This document shows positions 1-6,458 of a stretch of DNA of 9,347 bases, in pieces. Position 1 is the stretch's first letter. Every line of letters begins with the position of its first letter. Under the pieces are notes generated by a model that ran no database searches, was not told the DNA's origin, and saw only the letters and a list, made by a program, of their open reading frames with translations. This DNA is from Planctomycetota bacterium (GTDB lineage Bacteria > Planctomycetota > GCA-002687715): NCBI GenBank assembly GCA_013213915.1, contig JABSRK010000132.1, positions 1 to 9,347 on the forward strand, in the 5' to 3' direction. Both the position numbers and the translations under genes were made by a program.

Positions 1-3000
1 TGAACGCAGCGGGATCGGTGGCGCCGTAGGCACGCAGCCCGCAGGCCCCCGAATCATTGAGGGCGCCGGGGGTGGGCGATGGCAGGGAGACCCACGGCTC
101 ACCTCCGTCGAACAAGCGCCCGTACGAAACGTCCGCCACCTGCGGTCCGAACGCGCGGACGTCCTGGAGCGTCACCCCATCGGGGAGGAACAGCGCCACC
201 GACTCGCCGCCGGCCGTGAGCTTGAAGGTCGCGTGATACGGCCCCTCCCCCGGCTCGTCGTCCGCCCAGATCAGCAGCGTGTCGCCGGGCAACAGGAACG
301 TCCCCGCCGGGATCGCCCATTTCTGGGGGACCAGGAGATCGTCCGTGAGCCAGTAGCCCGATACGTCTACCGCAATGGACGACCCGTTCGCCAGCTCGAT
401 CCAGTCGTCGTGGTCGCCGGCTGGGTCTACGAAGCCGTTCACGTTGCGCGCGAGGATCTCGTTGATACTCACGCCCTCGACAACGAACGTTGCCTCGGTG
501 AGCGCGCTCCACGATCCGCCGGACCGCGCGCGGGCCTTCACCGTCGCGCTTGACGTCAGGGAGAGAGGGCTCGCGTACGTCGACGCGGCCGCCGACACCG
601 CGCCGCCGACAAGACGCGGATCGGTGCCATCCAGGGTGTACCAGATGGTGCCTGCCGGCGCGGAGAGCGTCACCGGCGTAATAGTCGTCATGGTCCCTCC
701 GTGGGGACTGAGGGTCGGCGCATCAACGGTCGGGTAGAGCCCTGCATTCCGATACTGCTGCACGATGACGCCCGTCCGCTGGGGGAAGTAGGACGTCGAG
801 ATCCGCGTCTGTTCCGTGAGCCAATGCACGTTCTTGGTGTACAGGTGATAGGGCCCGACCTGCCATGAATGGACATCCCTGCGGTAGTCGCCCCATCGCG
901 CGGATTCCGCCACCACAGCGGTCTCGATCTGCGTCCGCAATCCCGTCCACCTCCCGTGGGCCTCGGTGGGCGTCAACGCCCCGTCGTTGAACAGGTGACG
1001 GTGAAGGCGATCCCCGAGGAGCACGACAAACTCCGAGTTGGACAGCAGCCGGGTGAAGATCCTCGACGGGTTTCCGTTCGAGTTCTGGGAGAGCTCGTTC
1101 TGGTTCACGCTCTCGAGGATGTGCTCCGAATCCCAGCAGAAGAACCGGAACTGTGCGCCCGCCTCGCGCTTACGACCCGCGTACCAGTTGTGGTGATCCC
1201 AGTCCCAGTTGCCGCCGTAGTGGTTCAGGATCATGTAATCGGCGAGGTTGATCACGTCGACGTACTGCTGGATCGCTGCATACGCCGGCGCGGTCGAGAG
1301 ACCCGCGTTCGCCATGCTCATGGCCGTGTTCCAGGCGGTCGCGTCGCCGTCCACGGCGCTGCCCCCCTTGATGGCGTCGTAGTCCTCGGGCTCGCCGCCG
1401 AATCGTGACGCCAGGAAAGGCGCCGACGGGCGCTCCGTCGGGTTGTACAGCCCCCAGTACAGGCCGTTCAGATACAGGTGGGCGTAGTTGTTGTGCGGCG
1501 ACGGCTGCCCCATGGCCCGGTGGGTGTCCTTGATCCACTGGTCGCGCATAAAGGTGGCGATGGCGCGCTCGGAGTGTCGCCAGTGGATCCAGGTGTTGCC
1601 GAAGTGGCCCCGCAGGATCACGGTATCGAACCACGTAACGGTGGACCCTTCGAACCACGGGAACTCGAGCTGCGGCGGGCCGTATTGGCTCTTGAACAAG
1701 AGGCGCAGCGAGTGCTTGGGGGATTTCTCCGGCAGGCGGCTCGCCCCCCCCTGGATGCGCAGCCCGCAGTCAACCTGGAAGCCGGGAGTCCCATCCGGGT
1801 AGATCCACTCGACGGACGCGGGACGCTCCCAGGCCGCCCCCTCCTGGAGCGGGTTGACATAGATGCCCGACGGCCCGAACAGATGGTCGAGATCGGTCAC
1901 CACCGAGACGATCGGGATGGACGTCAGGGCGTTGTTCATAACAGGTGCGTAGAGGGGATCGTTGACGATCTGCGGGTCCATCTCGTAATCAGCGGCGGGC
2001 GCTCCCGGCCACGTGGAAGGGAACCCGGGCGGGCTGTTGGTCTGCTGTGGCACGTCCCCGGCGAAGATCCACGTCCACGTACCGACCTCCGATGGGACCC
2101 ACCCCGTGACGTATGCTCGTGCCCGCAGCACTGTCGTCGTCGCGACGGTGATCGGAGCGACGTAGGTCGGCGACGACGGCGTCGGCTCGCTACCGTCCGT
2201 CGTGTAGTGGATCGTCGCGGATGAAGTTGGCGACGTCAGGGTCACCGCGAACGTGTTCGTGGCAAGACCACGTGGAGCGTCGGACACAGGATCTTCGACG
2301 AGCCCGACGAGACCGATGCCGTTCGGCCCGCCAGGAGTCGGATCGGTGAAGTAGCCGATGGGCGGACCGGCCGCAACGCCCTCCAGCTCGGGGACGATGA
2401 GGAAGTCGTCGTTGGCGAAGCTCGAGTTCAGGCCGTGGATGGCGAGGACGTTGCCCCCTGCCTGTAACGCGCCGAGGGACGCCGAGATGTCGAACGCCTC
2501 GAATTGGATCGCGAGCGCGTCGGGCCGGTCCGTCGTCGCCGATGCGTTCCACGGCAACGCGAGCGGGGCGTTCGCCGACGCCACGACCTGTCCGTTCAGA
2601 TAGGCGACGAAGCCGTCGTCGTACCGCATCCGCAGATGGAGGCCGCTGAACACCGCGGGGTCGGAGACCGGGAAGGCAACGCGGACGAACGCCGACGCGT
2701 TCACGACCGACATCGATGATTGCAGGTCGAGGCCGATGAGCGATTGGTACCCCACGCCGAGATCGAACCCGACACCGGTCGTGCCCGCCGTCCAGGCCGT
2801 CCCCTGGGACGAGGCATTCATGACGTCCTGAACCTCGGACGGCAGCAGGGCGCGGTCATAGACGCGCACGTCGTCGAGATCGCACTGCATGTGGCAGCAC
2901 GTACCCGCCCGCAGAACGGCGCCGAGGGAGACACGATTCATGGACGACCAGGTCCCCGAGAGCGAGTAGCTGAAAGAGACCGGATCGAGCACTCCGTCCA

Positions 3001-4024
3001 CGTACACGCTCGCGGAGCCACCGGCGTCGATCCAGGTCACGTGGTGCCACGTATTGTCGAACACCGGCGCCTGGGTCTGCTGGTTGAGCAGCACGCCTCC
3101 GCCGTCGTTACGGATGAAGACCTGGAACCGATCCGTCGTGCCGTTCGAGCTGCGCCCGGTTCCGAGGGTCAACAGGGGGCTGTTGCCCTGGCTGCTGCCC
3201 TCGCTGTAGACGCGGTCATCGTCACGAGGCGGCCCCCTCACCCAGAGCCCGATGGAATACGCCGCGCCCGACCCGTCGAAGACCGGCAAGGCGCCTCCCA
3301 CGGCGACATCGACGTAGTCGTTATTCCCGTCGAACGAAAGGCCGCCGACATGCTGGGCCACACCCCACGGGTTGCCCGAGAAGTTGACCAGGGCACCGAC
3401 GTGGCCGTTTCCGGTCGCATCCGCCGCGAGGCTGCCGCTGGTCTCGTCGAGTTCCCAGTGGGCGATGGCGCCGGTCACCGGGGCGCCCCCTCCTGACAGG
3501 GTCCACGTGGTACCCAGCGAGCCGTCGGTCGGCACGATGGCGGTGGCTGCGGCTCCCTGACCGATCAGGGACTGCGCGCCGATATTCGTCCCGTACGAGA
3601 CATCTGTCCGCTGGGACGGGAATGACGGAGCGAACGCGGTCGCGATGGCGACGCCGCCCGACTCGACGAGGGCCAGGTATTCCCCGTCGCCCGCGAGGCT
3701 GAAGTTGGCGTGGAGTTCCGACCCAAGCATGGCCCGGTTCTTGGACGACGCGAAGACGATGATCGATGAGCCCGGGGCGAGCACCTCCGGCGGGAACGTC
3801 CACTTGGTGAGGTCCTGGGGATCATCGGTGAGGGACCATCCTCCGAGATTGACCGCGCCGGCCCCCCCCGCCGTGATCTCGATCCAGTCCGAAAAGTCAC
3901 CGTCTTCATCCGCGAGCGTCGTGCCATTGCGTGCCATGAACTCGGTGATGGTCGCGGTCTGCGCCGGGGTCGTACCAACGCCCAACGTGATCAGAGCCCC
4001 CACGAACAGCACGAAGACGCGCAT
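1..4024 (-). CDS. Secreted multidomain CotH-family kinase with lamin-tail, nested LamG and chitobiase-like modules (C-terminus outside window)
   Basis: The frame is open from the ATG at 4024 to the window edge, giving 1341 residues and no stop, so the C-terminus is missing. Residues 1-21 form a signal peptide (MRVFVLFVGAL..., cleavage likely after TPA). Visible modules: lamin-tail domain ~22-148 (TITEFMARN, DWIEI); a beta-sandwich domain in two pieces, ~149-176 and ~409-552 (RYDDGFVAYLNG, NVLAIHGLN); LamG ~185-400 lying between those pieces; chitobiase/hexosaminidase C-terminal-like module ~582-656 (IHYTTDGSEPT); CotH kinase domain ~700-1010; second chitobiase-like module ~1100-1183 (IWYTLDGTDP); second lamin-tail domain ~1184-1325 (SINEILARN, DDWIEL). 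The CotH part has a nucleotide-site-like GLRIQGG...PKHS region (R756, K770), YLNGLYWGLY, NWDWDHHNW (D941, D943, N946) and FFCWDSEH (D965), so the active site looks complete. In Bacillus, CotH is an atypical kinase that phosphorylates spore-coat proteins. The substrate here is unknown, and action outside the cytoplasm is inferred from the signal peptide. The start overlaps the upstream stop by one base, suggesting coupled translation. Confidence 0.9.
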   Translation of the reverse strand, partial: MRVFVLFVGALITLGVGTTPAQTATITEFMARNGTTLADEDGDFSDWIEITAGGAGAVNLGGWSLTDDPQDLTKWTFPPEVLAPGSSIIVFASSKNRAMLGSELHANFSLAGDGEYLALVESGGVAIATAFAPSFPSQRTDVSYGTNIGAQSLIGQGAAATAIVPTDGSLGTTWTLSGGGAPVTGAIAHWELDETSGSLAADATGNGHVGALVNFSGNPWGVAQHVGGLSFDGNNDYVDVAVGGALPVFDGSGAAYSIGLWVRGPPRDDDRVYSEGSSQGNSPLLTLGTGRSSNGTTDRFQVFIRNDGGGVLLNQQTQAPVFDNTWHHVTWIDAGGSASVYVDGVLDPVSFSYSLSGTWSSMNRVSLGAVLRAGTCCHMQCDLDDVRVYDRALLPSEVQDVMNASSQGTAWTAGTTGVGFDLGVGYQSLIGLDLQSSMSVVNASAFVRVAFPVSDPAVFSGLHLRMRYDDGFVAYLNGQVVASANAPLALPWNASATTDRPDALAIQFEAFDISASLGALQAGGNVLAIHGLNSSFANDDFLIVPELEGVAAGPPIGYFTDPTPGGPNGIGLVGLVEDPVSDAPRGLATNTFAVTLTSPTSSATIHYTTDGSEPTPSSPTYVAPITVATTTVLRARAYVTGWVPSEVGTWTWIFAGDVPQQTNSPPGFPSTWPGAPAADYEMDPQIVNDPLYAPVMNNALTSIPIVSVVTDLDHLFGPSGIYVNPLQEGAAWERPASVEWIYPDGTPGFQVDCGLRIQGGASRLPEKSPKHSLRLLFKSQYGPPQLEFPWFEGSTVTWFDTVILRGHFGNTWIHWRHSERAIATFMRDQWIKDTHRAMGQPSPHNNYAHLYLNGLYWGLYNPTERPSAPFLASRFGGEPEDYDAIKGGSAVDGDATAWNTAMSMANAGLSTAPAYAAIQQYVDVINLADYMILNHYGGNWDWDHHNWYAGRKREAGAQFRFFCWDSEHILESVNQNELSQNSNGNPSRIFTRLLSNSEFVVLLGDRLHRHLFNDGALTPTEAHGRWTGLRTQIETAVVAESARWGDYRRDVHSWQVGPYHLYTKNVHWLTEQTRISTSYFPQRTGVIVQQYRNAGLYPTVDAPTLSPHGGTMTTITPVTLSAPAGTIWYTLDGTDPRLVGGAVSAAASTYASPLSLTSSATVKARARSGGSWSALTEATFVVEGVSINEILARNVNGFVDPAGDHDDWIELANGSSIAVDVSGYWLTDDLLVPQKWAIPAGTFLLPGDTLLIWADDEPGEGPYHATFKLTAGGESVALFLPDGVTLQDVRAFGPQVADVSYGRLFDGGEPWVSLPSPTPGALNDSGACGLRAYGATDPAAF
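1744..1751 (-). repeat. G8 homopolymer inside the CotH kinase domain
   Basis: Eight consecutive G on the coding strand encode part of R-I-Q-G-G-A (residues 756-761), directly before the presumed nucleotide-binding and catalytic part of the kinase domain. A gain or loss of one base here would remove D941/D943, D965 and everything downstream. As given, the frame is intact, because the kinase motifs are in phase with the start codon. Confidence 0.9.
3862..3869 (-). repeat. G8 homopolymer in the first lamin-tail domain
   Basis: Eight consecutive G on the coding strand span codons for Ala52-Gly53-Gly54-Ala55 of the CotH-kinase protein. A slip here would end the protein early and leave only the signal peptide plus a fragment. 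The frame is intact in this sequence. Confidence 0.9.
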
Positions 4025-4026
4025 CA
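4022..4026 (-). promoter_or_regulatory. TGATG stop/start overlap joining the second LamG gene to the CotH-kinase gene
   Basis: The TGA of the 394-residue protein gene (4026-4024) shares one base with the ATG of the CotH-kinase gene (4024-4022), exactly as at the preceding junction. A GGAG lies upstream but about 14 bases from the ATG, too far for a normal ribosome-binding site. Translational coupling is the simplest reading. The signal peptide that begins at this ATG confirms it as the true start. Confidence 0.75.
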
Positions 4027-5208
4027 CGGTATGTCGATCTCCACGGCGCTGGAGAGCGAGAACCCCCCCGCGGCCGCTGGATCCACCATCCCGAACTGGA
4101 TTGTGAGGAACATCGGCGTCGGCGGCGCCGTGAAGACCAGGGATGTGGAGAGCGCATAGCCGACCGGAGTGAACGTCGGAATGGCCACCGGGACACCCCA
4201 GGTGGTGGAGAAGAAGCTGTTGGCGAGGACCATCGCGGGATCAACGGGGACATTGAGGGTGTTCGCCGGGTCCAGCACGAGGCCACTCTGGATCGCCGGG
4301 GACGGGTTGGATGCCAGGTCCCAGGGGAATCCACCCAGGGAGGTCGCTACGTTCAGCGTGTACTGGGCGCCTTGCGGGATGGTGACACGCCCAGCGCTCG
4401 CGTAGGACCCGGAGAACCCGTTGACGTCGAGGCGCGCTGCCGGCTGGTCCATTTGAAAACCGCTGCCGAGGGTGCCGTTGCCTTGGACAACCTGGACATC
4501 GAAGGGCGTGAGGGCGAACGGATAGATGCGGATCTCGTCCAGAACGCCGTCCAGCCTGCAACAAGCGAAGGCCTGGATCAGCGCGCCGAGCCCGACACGA
4601 TTGAAGGAATAGACGCCGCTCCGAGCGTAGCTGAAGTCAGCGCTGTCACGTACGCCGTCGATGTACACCCAGGCGGGGCCGAGCCCGGTGTCGACCCAGG
4701 CCACGTGATGCCACGTCCCATCGAACACGGTGCCGACGGATTCCTGGCTGAGCTGGGTCGCCCCCGCGTTGTTGCGGATGTTCACACGAAGACTCGATGT
4801 CGCGCTGACGCCGCTGCCGAGAGAAAACGCCGCAGCCACGCCAGAGTAGACCATCATGTGGCCTTCACCGTAGATGACCCGATTGGCCTGCGGCGACGCG
4901 TTCACCCATGCAGCAACGGAGTAGGCAGCGCCGGGAAGAGAGATGGGGATGCCGCCTGATATCGTGCAAGCGACGTAGTTGGTGGAACCATTGAACGTGA
5001 GGGCGTTGCCGAAGACGCCGGGAATCCACGAGTTGACGGCGTAGTTCGTGAGGGTTCCGTGATTCGCGTTGACAGAGCTGTCCGCGGCCGTCATCCCCAT
5101 GGTCTCGTCGAGCGTCCACCGGGCCGCCAGCGGCGCCTGCCCCGCAACCCCACTTGCCGCCAGGAGCACGAAGACGGTCAAGTACATCTTGCATGCATTC
5201 GTGGACAT
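4024..5208 (-). CDS. Secreted LamG-domain protein with planctomycete-type C-terminal domain (second of the tandem pair)
   Basis: A 394-residue exported protein of unknown specific function. Residues 1-23 are a signal peptide (hydrophobic YLTVFVLLAASGVAG, cleavage likely before QAPL). An alternative start at Met8 would leave a shorter but still workable signal. I keep the first ATG because it overlaps the upstream TGA in a TGATG junction identical to the next one. A LamG/concanavalin-like domain spans ~27-232: it opens with ARWTLDE, has the NHGTL signature at 50-54, WHHVAWVD at ~167, VYIDG at ~181, and ends with the CC pair (C216-C217) and LDEIRIY. The rest (~250-394) is a probable beta-sandwich with a PWDLAS motif and an IQFGMVDP segment close to the C-terminus, matching the corresponding region of the upstream gene product. 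LamG domains usually bind glycans or proteins; no ligand can be read from the sequence. Its stop overlaps the start of the CotH-kinase gene, and its LamG resembles the one inside that protein. Confidence 0.9.
   Translation of the reverse strand: MSTNACKMYLTVFVLLAASGVAGQAPLAARWTLDETMGMTAADSSVNANHGTLTNYAVNSWIPGVFGNALTFNGSTNYVACTISGGIPISLPGAAYSVAAWVNASPQANRVIYGEGHMMVYSGVAAAFSLGSGVSATSSLRVNIRNNAGATQLSQESVGTVFDGTWHHVAWVDTGLGPAWVYIDGVRDSADFSYARSGVYSFNRVGLGALIQAFACCRLDGVLDEIRIYPFALTPFDVQVVQGNGTLGSGFQMDQPAARLDVNGFSGSYASAGRVTIPQGAQYTLNVATSLGGFPWDLASNPSPAIQSGLVLDPANTLNVPVDPAMVLANSFFSTTWGVPVAIPTFTPVGYALSTSLVFTAPPTPMFLTIQFGMVDPAAAGGFSLSSAVEIDIP
4063..4069 (-). repeat. G7 homopolymer near the 3' end of the second LamG gene
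   Basis: Seven consecutive G on the coding strand encode Ala-Gly-Gly (about residues 380-382) of the 394-residue protein, about 40 bases before its stop. A slip would alter the last ~13 residues and move the stop away from the TGATG junction, which could also disturb translation of the kinase gene. Confidence 0.85.
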
Positions 5209-5210
5209 CA
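5206..5210 (-). promoter_or_regulatory. TGATG stop/start overlap joining the two LamG genes
   Basis: The TGA of the 388-residue protein gene (5210-5208) shares its last base with the ATG of the 394-residue protein gene (5208-5206). The sequence just upstream (GTGACCCTCTCGGTTCTC) has no Shine-Dalgarno match, so the downstream gene is probably translated by ribosomes that terminate and re-start here. That would tie the output of the two proteins together and put both on one mRNA. Confidence 0.75.
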
Positions 5211-6374
5211 GAGAACCGAGAGGGTCACAGGGGCGCTGATCACGACGCCGTCCGAATTGCTCGGATCGACAAGTCCGAACTGCAGGGACACCAGGGTGGT
5301 CGTGATCGGAGCTTGCAGGGAAAGGACCGCTGTCGCGGTCCCCACGCCAACGCCTCCGCCGGGGAGCCCGGGCGAGACGCCGAACGGCGTGGAAAAAACG
5401 TTGTTCAGGAAGCTGAGGGTCGGGCTGCTGAGGTCGAGGTTGACGATGTTCGATGAGAGCACGGTCGCCGACGGGATCGCGGGCACCGTCCCGACCCCCA
5501 TCTCCCAGGGGTTACCGGGGAGGACCGTGGACAGGACCATGGGGAAGACCTGCCCCTGAGCCAACGTAAGTTGCGGAGCGCTGGTGAACGACCCGACCGC
5601 GCCATTCACGATCAGCGAGGCGCCGGGCTGGTTCTCCTGGTAGCCCGCGACGAGAACACCGTCAGCGATCACTGTGGCCACGTCGAAGATACTCATCGCA
5701 TAGCCGTAGATGCGAACGTCGTCGAGCAGGCCGATGAAATTGCAGCATGCCCCGGCGCCTTCCTTGGCGCCCAACGTGACCCGATCTACCGTGCCCTGAT
5801 TGCCGACGATGGTGTACGAGTAGTTGGCCAGGTCCGCCATGCCGTCAACGTAGACCGACACGGCGCCTCCGTTGTCGACGAGTGCCACGTGGTGCCAGGT
5901 GTCGTCGAAGACCACGTTGTAGGAGTCGATCTTCTTCAGGTAGATGCCCGTCGAGTTCCGCAACTCGAATCTGAAACGGTCCGTCGTCCCCGAATTCACG
6001 CGACCCGTGCCGAGGGTGTAGAAAGGCAGCACGTTACCGATGCTGGCCTCCGCATAGATCCTCCGCTCATGCTGGGGCGGCGCCTTGACCCAGAAGGCGA
6101 TCGTGTAGGGACTGCCGGACGCGTCGTACACGGGCAACGAAGCGGCCATGTTGAGATCGACTCTCTGGGCGCCCAGGAACGACAGCGATCCGCCGTGGGT
6201 TCCTGTGGTCCACGACGCGCCGCCAAACCCCACGAGGGTTCCGTGATTCCCGCTCGGGGAACTATCCGTCGCGACGGTGCCCGTGGCCTCGTCCAGCCTC
6301 CAATGCGCCACCGGCAGAACCTGGGCCGAGGCGACCGGCGTCAATACGAGCAGCAGGAGCGTCCGGAGCGACAT
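5208..6374 (-). CDS. Secreted LamG-domain protein with planctomycete-type C-terminal domain (first of the tandem pair)
   Basis: A 388-residue exported protein, first gene behind rpoC. MSLRTLLLLVLTPVASA is a short signal peptide with a clear A-S-A cleavage site before Q18, which supports this start even though no Shine-Dalgarno sequence precedes it. The LamG/concanavalin-like domain (~21-225) opens with VAHWRLDE and contains NHGTL (43-47), WHHVALVD (~160), VYVDG (~174), the adjacent cysteines C210-C211 and LDDVRIY. These two are the only cysteines in the whole protein. The C-terminal ~145 residues (from about 244) carry NPWEMG and, near the end, LQFGLVDP; this region pairs well with the end of the 394-residue neighbour, so the two genes are paralogues. 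There is no catalytic motif and no membrane anchor after the signal peptide, so a secreted or periplasmic binding or structural protein is the best guess. The TGA shares a base with the next ATG. No close family member with known function is recognised. Confidence 0.9.
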   Translation of the reverse strand: MSLRTLLLLVLTPVASAQVLPVAHWRLDEATGTVATDSSPSGNHGTLVGFGGASWTTGTHGGSLSFLGAQRVDLNMAASLPVYDASGSPYTIAFWVKAPPQHERRIYAEASIGNVLPFYTLGTGRVNSGTTDRFRFELRNSTGIYLKKIDSYNVVFDDTWHHVALVDNGGAVSVYVDGMADLANYSYTIVGNQGTVDRVTLGAKEGAGACCNFIGLLDDVRIYGYAMSIFDVATVIADGVLVAGYQENQPGASLIVNGAVGSFTSAPQLTLAQGQVFPMVLSTVLPGNPWEMGVGTVPAIPSATVLSSNIVNLDLSSPTLSFLNNVFSTPFGVSPGLPGGGVGVGTATAVLSLQAPITTTLVSLQFGLVDPSNSDGVVISAPVTLSVL

Positions 6375-6458
6375 GTTAAGACCGTATCATGCGCCCACAC
6401 GCGACGAACACCGGAGCGCGTACGGCGCACCCCGCGATCATCAGGTTCTCACAAGCGG
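6375..6458 (-). other. rpoC to LamG-gene intergenic gap, no clear signals
   Basis: This 84-base gap separates the rpoC stop from the first secreted-protein gene. On the transcribed strand I see no GC-rich hairpin followed by a T run, no convincing -35/-10 pair, and no purine-rich ribosome-binding site before the ATG at 6374 (the preceding bases are GATACGGTCTTAAC). The only weak -10-like hexamer, TACGGT, sits so close to the ATG that a transcript from it would be nearly leaderless. Readthrough from rpoC is equally possible. Confidence refers to the absence of obvious signals. Confidence 0.5.

Noticed and set aside
869..3496. Several plus-strand open frames (869-1408, 1478-2224, 2720-3496) opposite the large secreted-protein gene
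   Set aside because: The minus strand reads continuously with a signal peptide and domain motifs throughout, in phase from 4024 to the window edge; the plus-strand frames have no recognisable family features.
1..4024. Possible frameshift in the long secreted-protein gene at the G tracts
   Set aside because: The start codon, the CotH motifs at 1210 and 1135 and the second lamin-tail motif at 472 are all in the same phase, so no net shift is present.
4020..5212. The idea that the three LamG genes are one gene split by frameshifts
   Set aside because: Each has its own signal peptide directly after its ATG and a complete domain set, and the junctions are clean stop/start overlaps.
6390..6397. 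TATCAT on the plus strand as a -10 box
   Set aside because: No spaced -35 match and no plus-strand gene follows; it would only drive antisense transcription into rpoC.
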